Shown here in pieces: positions 52,620 to 62,565 of a DNA stretch of 64,000 nucleotides. Position numbers and translations under genes: made by a program. Source of the stretch: Acinetobacter lwoffii (GTDB taxonomy: Bacteria; Pseudomonadota; Gammaproteobacteria; Pseudomonadales; Moraxellaceae). How positions within the stretch are numbered: position 1 is the first letter of the stretch; every line of letters begins with the position of its first letter. The notes under the pieces are model-generated. The model was not told the origin of the DNA. It saw only the letters and a list, made by a program, of their open reading frames with translations, and ran no database searches. The stretch is taken from NCBI RefSeq assembly GCF_019048525.1, contig NZ_CP077369.1, positions 2,046,001 to 2,110,000 of the forward strand, read 5' to 3'.

Positions 52620-54824
52620 TTACACTTGCGGATGACGGATTTTCCAGGCACGGTGAATCTTTTGATTCCGCTTGAAGTCAGGTCCAATGGTTTCCTGGGT
52701 AATTTCTTCAACATCAAAGAAGGCCAGAATTTCTTCATCCATCTCAAAACCACGATAGTTATTTGAGAAATACAAGGTACCATCAGTGGTTAAGCGGTTC
52801 ATCGCACGTTTTAACAGGGACAAATGGTCGCGCTGTACGTCAAAGGTCCCGTAGAATTTCTTCGAGTTTGAGAAGGTTGGTGGGTCGATAAAGATCAGCT
52901 CATATTGCTCATGACCTTCTTTTAGCCATTCGAAACAGTCAGAGGCAAAGAACTGATGCTGTTCATCCGCATGATCCACGGTTAAGCCGTTCAGAACAAA
53001 ATTTTCTTTAGACCAGTTCAAATAAGTATTCGACAGATCGACGCTGGTTGTACTTGCAGCACCACCCAAAGCAGCATGTAAACTTGCCGTTGAGGTATAG
53101 CTGTACAGGTTCAGGAAGTGTTTGCCTTTTGCTTCACGTGCAATACGTAAACGCATTTGACGGTGATCCAGAAACAGACCGGTATCCAGATAATCGGTCA
53201 GGTTGACCAGAATCTTGGCTTGACCTTCCTGAACGATAAAACGCTTGGATGCTGTACTTTGTTTGGTGTACTGGTTTTTACCTTCCTGACGTGCACGGGT
53301 CTTGATAAAGATCGCATCACGGCCCAAACCGGTCACGGCACGAATTGCCTGTAAGGCCAGGTTGAAACGTTTTTTGGCTTTTTCCGGATCAATAGTTTTA
53401 GGTGGCGCATATTCTTGTACATGCAAACGCTCGCCATACAGATCTACTGCGACGTTAAAATCAGGTAAATCTGCATCATAGAGACGTAAACAATGGATCT
53501 GTTCCTTGACTGCCCATTTTTTTAGAGCTTGCATATTTTTGGTCAGACGGTTGGCAAATTCCATCGCACCTTCAATCGGTTCAAACTGCTGAGGCTGCCA
53601 GCTTTCTAGGAATGGACGTACCACTGCGGCCGGTTTAACCGTACCGAAGCGGATATAGATCGGCAATTTACCATTCATCAAACGCAGGATTTGCGGATCA
53701 TTGAACGCTAGCACATCGGCCTGTTCCACTTGGGAGGCAATCACAGCCGCTTTTTGATTCGGGAAATTCTTTTGCAATAAAGCCGATAAACCCAGGTATA
53801 AAGAACGGTTTTGCGCTTTATCGCCGAGACGTTCGCCATATGGCGGGTTGGTCACGAAGAATACTTTCTTGCCTTCTGCATGGAAATCAGGCCAGTCATT
53901 TAAAGTCCGTTCTTCGATCATGATATTGTCGAGAGCAGCTTCAAAACCCGCCGCGATAATATTTTGTCTGGTGGCTTTAACCGCTTCCCAGTCCGCATCG
54001 AAGGCATAGAATTGTGGTAATGGATTTTCCATTGCCGCTTGATGACGTTCAGCAGCTTCGGCCTTGATGCTCATCCACAGTTCATGGTCATGGCCATTCC
54101 AGCCATTAAAACCGAAACGACGGACCAGACCCGGTGCACGGTCGGTCAAAATCATTAGGGATTCAATAATAAAGGTACCTGAACCACACATTGGATCGAC
54201 AATGATGTCCGGATTTAACGCTTTTAAACCACCTTTTTGCAGAATCGCAGCGGCCAGGTTTTCCTTGATTGGGGCGTCAGTCATAAAGCGGCGATAACCG
54301 CGTTTATGCAAAGAGTCGCCAGACAGGTCCAGGCAGTAAGTATGTTCTTTCTTGCCTGCCAGAATATACATGGTAATTTCAGGCTGTTTGGTATCAATGC
54401 TTGGACGTTTGCCTACGGCTTCCATAAAGGAATCTACGACACCATCTTTGGCACGTAAAGTCGCAAACTGGGTATTGACCTTGATATCACGTTCGACATG
54501 CAAACGAATCGCAAAGGTACTTTGTGGTGCAAAAATCAGCGACCAGTCAAAGCTGAGAGCCCCTTCATAGAGTTCTTCTGCCACATCACGCGCATCATGA
54601 GAAAATTCAATTTCATGCGTGTGGATCGGCATCAAGACACGTGAAGCCAGACGTGACCACATGCAGATACGATAAGCATTTTCCAGTGTACCTTTAAAGG
54701 TTAAACGGCCTGGAAAACGCTCAATATTCTGAACACCTAAGCCTTGTATTTCTTCTTCTAATAAGGTTTCCAGACCATCGGCACAGGTGACCCAATAATT
54801 GCTTAAACGTGGAGAGGTATTCAT
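52620..54824 (-). CDS. rlmL: Bifunctional 23S rRNA methyltransferase RlmKL
   Basis: A 734-residue fusion of two methyltransferases: N-terminal THUMP plus RlmL part with VDPMCGSGTFIIES and VTNPPYGERLG (N2-methylation of G2445), and C-terminal RlmK part with NLYSYTSTASLHAA and FIDPPTFSNSKK (N7-methylation of G2069). The length is close to E. coli RlmKL (702). Acts on 23S rRNA during 50S assembly. Single gene. Confidence 0.95.
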   Translation of the reverse strand: MNTSPRLSNYWVTCADGLETLLEEEIQGLGVQNIERFPGRLTFKGTLENAYRICMWSRLASRVLMPIHTHEIEFSHDARDVAEELYEGALSFDWSLIFAPQSTFAIRLHVERDIKVNTQFATLRAKDGVVDSFMEAVGKRPSIDTKQPEITMYILAGKKEHTYCLDLSGDSLHKRGYRRFMTDAPIKENLAAAILQKGGLKALNPDIIVDPMCGSGTFIIESLMILTDRAPGLVRRFGFNGWNGHDHELWMSIKAEAAERHQAAMENPLPQFYAFDADWEAVKATRQNIIAAGFEAALDNIMIEERTLNDWPDFHAEGKKVFFVTNPPYGERLGDKAQNRSLYLGLSALLQKNFPNQKAAVIASQVEQADVLAFNDPQILRLMNGKLPIYIRFGTVKPAAVVRPFLESWQPQQFEPIEGAMEFANRLTKNMQALKKWAVKEQIHCLRLYDADLPDFNVAVDLYGERLHVQEYAPPKTIDPEKAKKRFNLALQAIRAVTGLGRDAIFIKTRARQEGKNQYTKQSTASKRFIVQEGQAKILVNLTDYLDTGLFLDHRQMRLRIAREAKGKHFLNLYSYTSTASLHAALGGAASTTSVDLSNTYLNWSKENFVLNGLTVDHADEQHQFFASDCFEWLKEGHEQYELIFIDPPTFSNSKKFYGTFDVQRDHLSLLKRAMNRLTTDGTLYFSNNYRGFEMDEEILAFFDVEEITQETIGPDFKRNQKIHRAWKIRHPQV

Positions 54825-54966
54825 ATAATAGAGAGACCAAAAAAGATAAATAAAAAACTGCGCTAAGTTTACCGTATTTTTATATTGAAAGCTTTTGAAA
54901 TTCTCTGAAAGGCCGTGGCATGTGATAGAGAAAAATAATATTCACACTATAAATTGAGGAACTGGT

Positions 54967-55029
54967 ATGCATTTTGCTCTATACATGGCAAATCAGGCGG
55001 TCAGTCGATGGGGAGCGATGGCTGCCTGA
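54967..55029 (+). CDS. Candidate 20-residue leader peptide or small protein
   Basis: ATG at 54967 with GAGGA six bases upstream, a strong ribosome-binding site, encodes MHFALYMANQAVSRWGAMAA and stops at TGA (55027-55029). The stop lies inside the descending arm of a terminator-like hairpin. No family recognised. The arrangement of well-spaced ribosome site, short frame and hairpin before the next gene fits an attenuator, but there is no run of one regulated codon. It may also be an independent small protein. Confidence 0.4.
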   Translation: MHFALYMANQAVSRWGAMAA

Positions 55030-55034
55030 TTTTT
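54990..55034 (+). terminator. Terminator-like hairpin upstream of the 55057 gene
   Basis: AAATCAGGC (54990-54998) pairs with GCCTGATTT (55024-55032), with extra pairing inside, followed by a T run to 55034. It overlaps the end of the small frame at 54967-55029 and precedes the next start by 22 bp, a place where it can act as an attenuator. Confidence 0.55.
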
Positions 55035-55056
55035 CAATTTTATAATGGGGGTTAAG

Positions 55057-55401
55057 ATGTTAGAGAATCAGTTACGCAACCATGACGCTTTTTCAGTGGC
55101 CACTTTAATTTATGCACGTTTACGACGGGTTTCCGGTCGGGTAATTGATGCAATTTATCTGGCAGAGAACCTGGATTATGCCCGGCATGTGATTCAACTG
55201 GCAGAGCAAACCCAGGATCCAGATTTGAATCATCTGATCCAGCGCCTCAAAATGGTACTGGAGATTTCTGAAACAGCACAAGACTCACAAACAGAATCTG
55301 CACATCCGATCCAGCAGGAAGGGCTGATCTCGGTCGAACCGGATGAAGACGATATCTATCGTGCACAGGTGTCACATCGGTATATTGGTGCACTGCGTTA
55401 A
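55057..55401 (+). CDS. Hypothetical protein, 114 residues
   Basis: Not recognised. A helical, acidic, soluble protein with no signal peptide: RLRRVSGRVIDAIYLAENLD, then YARHVIQLAEQTQDPDLNHL, a Glu/Gln/Ser linker, and a short C-terminal YRAQVSHRYIGALR. The start at 55057 has TGGGGGT upstream; an in-frame ATG at 55045 is four codons earlier but has no site. Preceded by the hairpin at 54990. Nothing in the neighbourhood names a function. Confidence 0.65.
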   Translation: MLENQLRNHDAFSVATLIYARLRRVSGRVIDAIYLAENLDYARHVIQLAEQTQDPDLNHLIQRLKMVLEISETAQDSQTESAHPIQQEGLISVEPDEDDIYRAQVSHRYIGALR

Positions 55402-55625
55402 ACCTGAGATGGGTGTGAATGCTCCAGACTGAAGCGCCCGTTGGTTTTGTACTTAAAATCAGCAAGATGCAAATCGGGTTAAATTATGTTATTGAAAAAA
55501 TACAAAGGAATCTGATTTTTTGTTTTTATTGTTCAGATGCTTTTTGTACAAGTAGCAGCATGGCCAACTATAAAAATTCGCCAATCTCTGTATAATATGT
55601 TGACTTAACGCATAAGGAATCTCTC

Positions 55626-56642
55626 ATGCACTTGGCGGCATTGCATACACCGAGCCAGATTCAACTCAATAAAGAAGGTAATCTAAAACACTTCTTGACC
55701 ATCGAAGGTCTTTCTAAAGAAACCCTGACAAAAATATTGGACACTGCACAGTCCTTTTTTAATGACCAAAATCAGCTGATCACCAATAATTTGCTCGAAG
55801 GCAAAACGGTGATGAACCTGTTCTTCGAAAATTCAACCCGTACCCGCACCACCTTTGAAGCCGCTGCCAAGCGCCTTTCTGCCAACGTTCTCAATATCGA
55901 TATTGCCCGTTCGAGTACTTCCAAAGGTGAAACCCTGCGTGACACCTTATGGAATCTGGAAGCCATGGCGGCCGATATTTTCGTGGTGCGTCATTCATCT
56001 TCAGGGGCAGCGCATTTTATTGCCAAGGATGTCTGTCCAACAGTGGCAATTATTAATGCCGGTGATGGCCGTCATGCGCATCCGACTCAAGCGATGCTGG
56101 ACATGCTGACCATTCGCCGCGAAACCAATAAAAAATTCGAAGAAATGTCGATTGCCATTATTGGCGATATCAAGCATTCACGTGTCGCGCGTTCAGATGT
56201 GGCTGCCTTGCAAACTTTAGGTTGCCAGGATATCCGGGTGATTGCACCGAATACCTTGCTGCCATTGGGTTTTGAAGAATATGGCGATGGTGTTCGTCTA
56301 TTTAACAATATGGAAGACGGCATCAAAGACTGCGACGTGATCATTACCTTACGTATTCAAAACGAGCGTATTGATTCTCCGGCACTGGCCTCGCAAGCAG
56401 AGTTCTACAAAATGTATGGCTTGAATAAAGAACGTCTTGCCATGGCCAAACCGGATTGTATCGTGATGCATCCGGGACCAATGAACCGCGGCGTTGAAAT
56501 CGACTCAAGTATTGCGGATGGTCCGCAATCTGTGATTTTGAAGCAGGTGACCAATGGTATTGCCGTGCGTATGGCGGTGTTGGCTTTATCGATGCAAGGC
56601 CAGTTACAAGAACAAGGTTTGATTGAAGCGATTGCGGGTTAA
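55626..56642 (+). CDS. pyrB: Aspartate carbamoyltransferase catalytic subunit
   Basis: A 338-residue ATCase. The carbamoyl-phosphate motif [11 protein letters not shown], the [10 protein letters not shown] and [12 protein letters not shown] motifs are intact. First committed step of pyrimidine synthesis. The protein is slightly longer than E. coli PyrB (311), as in the Pseudomonas-type class A ATCase that forms a dodecamer with a PyrC-like protein. pyrC' follows 10 bp later. A TATAAT at 55591-55596 and AAGGAAT before the ATG are visible; no PyrI gene is present. Confidence 0.97.
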   Translation: MHLAALHTPSQIQLNKEGNLKHFLTIEGLSKETLTKILDTAQSFFNDQNQLITNNLLEGKTVMNLFFENSTRTRTTFEAAAKRLSANVLNIDIARSSTSKGETLRDTLWNLEAMAADIFVVRHSSSGAAHFIAKDVCPTVAIINAGDGRHAHPTQAMLDMLTIRRETNKKFEEMSIAIIGDIKHSRVARSDVAALQTLGCQDIRVIAPNTLLPLGFEEYGDGVRLFNNMEDGIKDCDVIITLRIQNERIDSPALASQAEFYKMYGLNKERLAMAKPDCIVMHPGPMNRGVEIDSSIADGPQSVILKQVTNGIAVRMAVLALSMQGQLQEQGLIEAIAG

Positions 56643-56652
56643 GGAATAAGTC

Positions 56653-57888
56653 ATGACTATTGTAAAAATTGAAAATGTCCGTGTTCTTGATCCGATCCAA
56701 AACACTAATTCTATCCAGACCGTGTATCTGGAAAATGGTAAATTCGTTGCAGAAACAGCAGACGTCTTTGAAACGATTGATGGTCAAGGCAAATGGTTAA
56801 TGCCAACCATGGTCGATTTGTGTGCGCGTTTACGTGAACCGGGTCAACAGCAACACGGTACGCTTAAGTCTGAAGGAAAAGCGGCACGTGAAAATGGCAT
56901 TTTGCACGTATTTACGCCACCCGATTCAAAGCCAATCGTACAAGATAATGGTGCGCTGATTCATGGTCTGGTCGAAAAAGCCATGCTGGATGGTGGGATC
57001 TATCTTCAAGTGATTGGTGCGCAAACCCAAGGCTTAAATGGTCAACAACCGGCAAATATGGCGGGCTTGAAAAAGGGCGGTTGTACTGCGGTTTCCAATG
57101 CCAGTGCGCCGTTTGCCAATGATGATGTGGTATTACGTACACTTGAATATGCTGCAGGTTTAGACTTGACGGTGGTGTTCTATGCAGAAGAACCACAAAT
57201 TGCCAAAGACGGCTGTGTGCATGAAGGCTTTATTGCTTCACGTCAGGGCTTGCCGATGATTCCGGCACTGGCTGAAACCGTGGCGATTGCCAAATATCTG
57301 TTGATGATTGAAGCAACCCATGTACGTGCACACTTCGGTCTGTTGTCTTGTGGTGCATCAGTCGAATTGATCCGTATTGCCAAGGAAAAAGGCTTACCGG
57401 TGACCTGTGATGTAGCGATGCATCAGTTACATTTGACCGATCATTTGATTGATGGATTTAACTCTCTTGCACATGTACGTCCGCCACTCCGTTCTGAGCA
57501 GGATAAAGAATTACTGCGTCAGGGTGTAAAATCAGGTGTGATTGATGCGATTTGTACTCATCATGAACCGCTGAGCAGCTCTGCGAAAATGGCGCCGTTT
57601 GCTGAAACGCAGCCAGGTTTCACTGCTTTTGATACCTATGTGCCTTTTGGTCTGCAACTGATTCGTGAGGGTTTGTTGACCCCACTGGAATGGGTGGAAA
57701 AAGTAACCTTAGCTCCGGCACGTGTTGCACAAATGGCAGATCGATGGATAAATGAATCAGGCTGGGTGCTGCTAGATCCGGAACTGGAATGGACCCTGAA
57801 TAAAGAAAGCATCGTGTCACAAGGTAAAAATACCCCGCTAATTAATCAAAAAGTGCTGGGTAAAGTTGTTCAAACTTTTACTGCTTAA
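56653..57888 (+). CDS. Inactive dihydroorotase-like ATCase subunit PyrC'
   Basis: A 411-residue dihydroorotase homolog. The zinc-binding HxH of active enzymes (normally DxHxHxR) reads VDLCARLREPG, and later metal and catalytic positions read LAHVRPPLRSE and AICTHHEPLS rather than HINPPLRSE and AIATDHAPH. So metal binding should fail. In Pseudomonas, such PyrC' proteins have no activity but are needed to assemble the ATCase dodecamer with PyrB. Ten bp after pyrB. The active dihydroorotase must lie elsewhere in the genome. Confidence 0.88.
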   Translation: MTIVKIENVRVLDPIQNTNSIQTVYLENGKFVAETADVFETIDGQGKWLMPTMVDLCARLREPGQQQHGTLKSEGKAARENGILHVFTPPDSKPIVQDNGALIHGLVEKAMLDGGIYLQVIGAQTQGLNGQQPANMAGLKKGGCTAVSNASAPFANDDVVLRTLEYAAGLDLTVVFYAEEPQIAKDGCVHEGFIASRQGLPMIPALAETVAIAKYLLMIEATHVRAHFGLLSCGASVELIRIAKEKGLPVTCDVAMHQLHLTDHLIDGFNSLAHVRPPLRSEQDKELLRQGVKSGVIDAICTHHEPLSSSAKMAPFAETQPGFTAFDTYVPFGLQLIREGLLTPLEWVEKVTLAPARVAQMADRWINESGWVLLDPELEWTLNKESIVSQGKNTPLINQKVLGKVVQTFTA

Positions 57889-57906
57889 GTGATCCCAATT
57901 TTATAA

Positions 57907-57931
57907 AAGTCAGCTTCGGCTGGCTTTTTTT
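57907..57931 (+). terminator. Terminator after pyrC'
   Basis: AAGTCAGC and GCTGGCTT stem (one G-T pair) around TTCG, then a T run. Confidence 0.8.
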
Positions 57932-58084
57932 ATTTTTAAATTCTGTATCAGTAAAATGAGTGCTCAATAAAAATAGTGAAACTTTATGATATTCATACAA
58001 TTATTTACATTTTAAAAAAATGGGGATCGTTACACTGATTAAATATTAAACATTATTAGAAAAATCAAAAGAATGGTGACGATT

Positions 58085-59563
58085 ATGAATATAGACTTTA
58101 TAGAACGCTTAAAAAGCGATGTTACGGCGATTGTGCTTCAAGGTGAAACCGAGCATTTATTTGCCAAAGATCAGGCACTGACTCAATTCTATCCTATATT
58201 TTTAAATATATTGCGTGCACGTCCAGCCTGGATTGAGAATCTTGGTCAGCAACTCAATCCAAAAATCCATGAATTATTCAATGCAAACCCGGCACTCAAG
58301 CAGCAATTTCTCGATCAAGTGGATCAGAGCGCGCCGCAAGATGAAATAGAGCATACCTTGAACCGGTCAATTGTACCGACCATGAATTTTTTACAGACTG
58401 AAGCAGGTGCTTCGAGTCCGGAAGCGATTAGCCATTTGCTGGAAACCCACGCCGATTCGATTCAGCGCGCATTACCCCTTTGGGCTGGCCCTATTCTGGC
58501 AGCGCTTGGAGTTTCACCCTTGGCAGGGCAGAATTTAAATCAGGAACCTGTATTGGCGGAGCAGACCATCATTGTTCAGGAAGAAAGAAAAACCGGCTTT
58601 TTATGGCCGTTTATTATTTTTCTGATCCTGGCGGGTTTGATCCTGTTTTTGGTTCGTAGCTGCATGCAGGATGATGTTGAAGATTCAAATACCCAAGCGA
58701 CCAGTGAAGTTGCTGCAGCTCAGCCTGCATCCTTGCGATTAAGTACAGGCAGTAATGGCGAAATTGTCAGTTGTCAATTACAGCTGAATAATCCGCAGTA
58801 TATGGAAATTTTGCAAAACGAGATCAAACAGATCTTTAATTATAATATTGGTTGTGGGGCGCTGAGCAGTGAGGTTTATCATTCAGAATTTATTGATCAG
58901 GATACTATTCCGACTGTGTTGAGAACAATGCAGGGAATGCCAAATGTGTCACTTGACTGGATTGGCAATCAGGTTTCAGTGCGTGCAGCAACCAATGCAG
59001 AGGCCGAGCGTCTGGCAGCACAAATTCGTAGTCTGGCCAAAAATGTCACAGTGGTGACCCAGCAGCCGCTCAATAGAAGTGACGTGATTAATACCGCCAA
59101 TAGTGAGGCAGAACAAGCCTTGGCCAGTATCAAGACCGATAATGTTAAAGCGCTGGATGTGGCGACTGCACTGAATTTACAGATCATTAATTTTGATACG
59201 GCATCGACTGAAGTTCCCGAGGTCAATAAATTGGTGCTGGATCAGGCTGCTGCATTATTGCAACGAGCACCGCATGTCATTCTGAAGGTTACAGGACATG
59301 CCGATGCTCAGGGTAGTGAAGCAGAAAATAAGGTGCTGTCTGTGCAACGAGCTCAAGCGATTACCAGTTATCTCGTTGGAAAAGGGGTCAATCCTGCACA
59401 GTTACAGGCAGTTGGCATGGGAGAGGATCAGCCGGTTGAACCCAATGCCACACCTGCCGGACAGTTTCAGAATCGTCGCGTGACCTTTGAGGTCGTGAAT
59501 ACCGAAACGGGAATTGTACGTGAAGTAGATGATGAAGGTGTAGTTGAGAAGACAGGAAATTAA
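58085..59563 (+). CDS. Inner-membrane OmpA-domain protein with cytoplasmic N-terminus
   Basis: A 492-residue protein (the in-frame ATG at 58073 adds four residues). It lacks a signal peptide. Residues 1-165 are soluble and helical, a single membrane segment (about 172-192, FLWPFIIFLILAG) anchors it, a BON-like alternating region follows (about 215-340), and the C-terminal OmpA peptidoglycan-binding domain (about 370-475) reads VTGHADAQGSEAENKVLS and FQNRRVTFEVV. Such a topology places OmpA in the periplasm and the helical half in the cytoplasm. Function unknown; wall anchoring is likely. Single gene. Confidence 0.78.
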   Translation: MNIDFIERLKSDVTAIVLQGETEHLFAKDQALTQFYPIFLNILRARPAWIENLGQQLNPKIHELFNANPALKQQFLDQVDQSAPQDEIEHTLNRSIVPTMNFLQTEAGASSPEAISHLLETHADSIQRALPLWAGPILAALGVSPLAGQNLNQEPVLAEQTIIVQEERKTGFLWPFIIFLILAGLILFLVRSCMQDDVEDSNTQATSEVAAAQPASLRLSTGSNGEIVSCQLQLNNPQYMEILQNEIKQIFNYNIGCGALSSEVYHSEFIDQDTIPTVLRTMQGMPNVSLDWIGNQVSVRAATNAEAERLAAQIRSLAKNVTVVTQQPLNRSDVINTANSEAEQALASIKTDNVKALDVATALNLQIINFDTASTEVPEVNKLVLDQAAALLQRAPHVILKVTGHADAQGSEAENKVLSVQRAQAITSYLVGKGVNPAQLQAVGMGEDQPVEPNATPAGQFQNRRVTFEVVNTETGIVREVDDEGVVEKTGN

Positions 59564-59577
59564 GAGAGCGGCCTAAA

Positions 59578-59607
59578 TAAAAAAGGACGAATTTTCGTCC
59601 TTTTTTA
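59578..59607. terminator. Bidirectional terminator between the OmpA-domain gene and atoE
   Basis: AAAAAAGGACGAA pairs with TTCGTCCTTTTTT around a short T loop, with A and T tails for both directions. Confidence 0.9.
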
Positions 59608-59617
59608 TTATCTTAAA

Positions 59618-61030
59618 TTAAGAAAATACCGGCGGGCTATAAGTCAATGTCCGACCAAGGAACCATAGCAGGAACAGTACCAAAGGCAGATGGAAAATCA
59701 ACTGGGTCACCGTAAATCCAATCACATCTTTGGCTTTTAATTTCAGGATACCCAACATCGGAAGCATAAAGAATGGATTAATCAGATTCGGCAAGGCTTC
59801 TGCCGCATTATAAATCTGTACCGACCAGCCCAGATGCACTTTCAGGTCATGCGCAGCCTGCATCACATAGGGCGCTTCGATAATCCATTTCCCTCCGCCA
59901 GAAGGAATAAAGAAACCCAGAATCGCCGAGTATAAGCCCATCACAATGGCAAAGGTTTCCTGCGAGGCAATGGAAACAAAGAACTCGGCAATGTAATGTG
60001 ACAATGACAGATCGGCCGGGTTTAGCGCATTGGTCATCATAAAGGCAATACTGCCATACAGCGGAAACTGGATCAGTACCCCAGAAATGGCGGGTACGGC
60101 TTTGGATACCGCATTCAGGAAATTTCGCGGTGTACCGTGTAAGGCCACGCCCAAAATCAGGAAGATAAAGTTATAGGTATTTAAGCTGGAAATGGCCAGA
60201 ATCGGATTGCTTTTGGAAAATTCGTTAAACATCCAGACTGCGCCCAGAATCACAATCAGAATGCTTAAAATGGGTGAATTTTCCAGCCAATCCCCCGGTC
60301 TTTTTTCGGCAGATACTTCCGGTTTTTCTTCTTCAATCTGAATCGGGAAGTGCTCAATGGTTTTAATGTCAGACCCTTTAGGTGCTGACCAGTAAGCAAT
60401 CGCAATTGAAGCTACAATCAGTACCGCCGTCATGATCATGGATTGCGGCAGGAAAATGGTTTCGGTAAATGGAATCACGCCCGTCAGATTATAAATCGGT
60501 TCAGGCAGACTGCTTTTATTGGCCTGTAACTGTGCAGCTGAAGAACTGATGCCCAGTGCCCAGGTCGCACCCATCCCGATAATCGCGGCAGCCGCAGCAG
60601 CGCGGTAATCCATGTTAAGCTCTTTACGCTGTGCCAGTGCAATCACTAGGAGTGCAGTCAGTACAGTACTCATGGCCCAATTAATCAGAGAAATTAACAG
60701 GCTGACCGTGGCGACCAGGACAATCGCACCACGACCGGAATGTGGCAGGCGCGCCATTTTCTGGATCAGAAGCTGGACAGGCTTGGACACCGAAACCACA
60801 TAACCGACCACGATCAGCATGCACATCTGCAAGGTAAAGGGAATCAGGCTCCAGAAGCCGTCACCAAAGGAAATCGCGACATCCTGTGCCGGTGCACCAA
60901 TTCCGATAGCGGCAATCGCCACAATGATGACGCCGAGCAGGGCAAAAATATAAGAATCCGGAAACCATTTTTCAGACCAGTCGCTGACGCGCAAGGCGAA
61001 GCGCTGCAAAATATTTTGTTGAGTTTGCAT
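59618..61030 (-). CDS. atoE: Short-chain fatty acid transporter AtoE
   Basis: A 470-residue membrane protein with about 11-12 hydrophobic segments, matching the AtoE family (E. coli AtoE 440). Family blocks include SWALINWAMS-like LISLINWAMSTVL near 110-125, FIPSGGGKWIIEAP near 380 and AEALPNLINPFFMLP near 425. It likely imports short-chain fatty acids or acetoacetate. It follows the CoA-transferase pair but a terminator lies between, so it may be transcribed separately. Confidence 0.88.
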   Translation of the reverse strand: MQTQQNILQRFALRVSDWSEKWFPDSYIFALLGVIIVAIAAIGIGAPAQDVAISFGDGFWSLIPFTLQMCMLIVVGYVVSVSKPVQLLIQKMARLPHSGRGAIVLVATVSLLISLINWAMSTVLTALLVIALAQRKELNMDYRAAAAAAIIGMGATWALGISSSAAQLQANKSSLPEPIYNLTGVIPFTETIFLPQSMIMTAVLIVASIAIAYWSAPKGSDIKTIEHFPIQIEEEKPEVSAEKRPGDWLENSPILSILIVILGAVWMFNEFSKSNPILAISSLNTYNFIFLILGVALHGTPRNFLNAVSKAVPAISGVLIQFPLYGSIAFMMTNALNPADLSLSHYIAEFFVSIASQETFAIVMGLYSAILGFFIPSGGGKWIIEAPYVMQAAHDLKVHLGWSVQIYNAAEALPNLINPFFMLPMLGILKLKAKDVIGFTVTQLIFHLPLVLFLLWFLGRTLTYSPPVFS

Positions 61031-61084
61031 GATTAAAATCCATTTATTCTGCGATTATTATTTTGAAATGAAACGGCTATATAT

Positions 61085-61119
61085 AAAAAAGCCCTTAAGA
61101 TGCTTCATTCTTAAGGGCT
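61085..61119 (-). terminator. Terminator after the CoA-transferase B gene
   Basis: AGCCCTTAAGA pairs with TCTTAAGGGCT around an 8-nt loop, with a T run on the minus strand before atoE. Confidence 0.85.
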
Positions 61120-61126
61120 GGCTGGA

Positions 61127-61771
61127 TCAGGCAGCATTACGTAATAGCGCTACCCCAGTGACTTTTTGAATCTCCTCAAAACTGACCTCTGGTGCCAGTT
61201 CAACCAGTCGAATTCCATCAGGACTAACATCCAGTACACCGAGGTCGGTAATAATCCGGTTGACCACAGCTTGACCAGTCAGCGGCAAGCTACATTGCGG
61301 TACAATCTTCGGTGTACCATCTTTGGCGCAGTGTTCCATTAAGACCACGACTTTTTGTACACCCGCGACCAGATCCATGGCACCGCCCATGCCTTTGACC
61401 TTTTTACCCGGAATCATCCAGTTGGCCAGATCACCAGTTTCAGACACTTCCATGGCTCCCAAAATGGCAATATTGACATGACCACCACGGATCATGGCAA
61501 AGGAGTCGGCACTTGAGAAAAATGAAGCACCTTTTCGCGCGGTAACCGTCTGTTTACCGGCATTGATCAGGTCGGCATCGACAGTTTCCTCGGTTGGAAA
61601 TTCACCAATCCCCAGCAAACCATTTTCCGATTGCAGCCAGACATTGATATTTTCCGGAATATAATTTGCGACTAGCGTCGGCAGGCCAATCCCTAAATTG
61701 ACATAGAAACCATCTTCAAGCTCTTGTGCCGCGCGCTGCGCCATTTCATTACGTGTCCAAGCCATGATCAA
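61127..61771 (-). CDS. scoB: 3-oxoacid CoA-transferase subunit B
   Basis: A 214-residue subunit with the catalytic glutamate in [11 protein letters not shown] and the [13 protein letters not shown] segment of the AtoA/ScoB family. With subunit A it transfers CoA from succinyl-CoA to acetoacetate, closing leucine and ketone-body breakdown. Overlaps the subunit A gene by 4 bp (ATGA). Could also be named atoA; the neighbouring leucine genes favour scoB. Confidence 0.92.
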   Translation of the reverse strand: MIMAWTRNEMAQRAAQELEDGFYVNLGIGLPTLVANYIPENINVWLQSENGLLGIGEFPTEETVDADLINAGKQTVTARKGASFFSSADSFAMIRGGHVNIAILGAMEVSETGDLANWMIPGKKVKGMGGAMDLVAGVQKVVVLMEHCAKDGTPKIVPQCSLPLTGQAVVNRIITDLGVLDVSPDGIRLVELAPEVSFEEIQKVTGVALLRNAA

Positions 61772-62472
61772 GCCTCCGCCTTTAAGGTCATCTGTTCAAT
61801 ACGTTTTTCCGGTTGAGCATTCACGACTATCCGGTTCACATAAATTCCCGGAAGATGGATTTCATCTGGATCCAGCACGCCAATTTCGACAATCTCTTCG
61901 ACTTCAGCAATGGTAATTTTGCCGGCCATGGCACAGACCGGATTAAAGTTCTGGGCGGTTTTACGGAAAATCAGGTTGCCGGCTTTATCGGCCTTATAGG
62001 CTTTAACCAGAGCAACATCAGCTGTTAAAGATTCTTCCAGAATGTAAGACTTGCCATTAAATTCACGGACATCCTTACCTTCAGCGATCACGGTTCCGAC
62101 ACCCGTCGCCGTATAAAAAGCCGGAATACCGGCACCGCCAGCACGTAATTTTTCTGCCAGTGTACCCTGTGGGGTCAGCTCAACTTCCAGTTCGCCATTT
62201 AAATATTGACGTTCAAACTCTTTATTCTCACCCACATAAGAGGAGATCATTTTTTTAATTTGTTTGGTTTCCAGCAGAAGTCCGAGACCGAAGCCGTCTA
62301 CGCCGGCATTGTTGGAAATACAGGTGAGTTGCTTAGCACCTGTTTCTTTTAGTGCTGTAATCAGGGCTTCTGGAATACCACATAGGCCGAAACCACCAAC
62401 GGCCAGAGTATGACCATCTTGCACCACATCCTTTAAGGCGGATTGATCGCTGTCATAAACCTTGTTTGACAT
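61768..62472 (-). CDS. scoA: 3-oxoacid CoA-transferase subunit A
   Basis: A 234-residue subunit with the AtoD/ScoA motif [13 protein letters not shown] and the glycine-rich FYTATGVGT region. It pairs with the overlapping subunit B gene. Together they make the heteromeric enzyme for acetoacetate activation. Confidence 0.92.
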   Translation of the reverse strand: MSNKVYDSDQSALKDVVQDGHTLAVGGFGLCGIPEALITALKETGAKQLTCISNNAGVDGFGLGLLLETKQIKKMISSYVGENKEFERQYLNGELEVELTPQGTLAEKLRAGGAGIPAFYTATGVGTVIAEGKDVREFNGKSYILEESLTADVALVKAYKADKAGNLIFRKTAQNFNPVCAMAGKITIAEVEEIVEIGVLDPDEIHLPGIYVNRIVVNAQPEKRIEQMTLKAEA

Positions 62473-62565
62473 CTTGTCACCTCTATTATTGTTGTAGCAG
62501 ACTTCAATCTGCTGCTTATATCCTTATGGCTTGCTTGAAAGCATTTTGCTCAAGCAAGTTTATTT

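Noticed and set aside
54825..54966. Promoter for the 54967 small frame
   Set aside because: TATAAA near 54949 is a possible -10 box but no spaced -35 was found, so no promoter is called.
62531..62560. Hairpin between mvaB and scoA
   Set aside because: Arms CTTGCTTGA/TCAAGCAAG are clear, but the T-rich side faces the plus strand while the genes are on the minus strand; purpose unclear.
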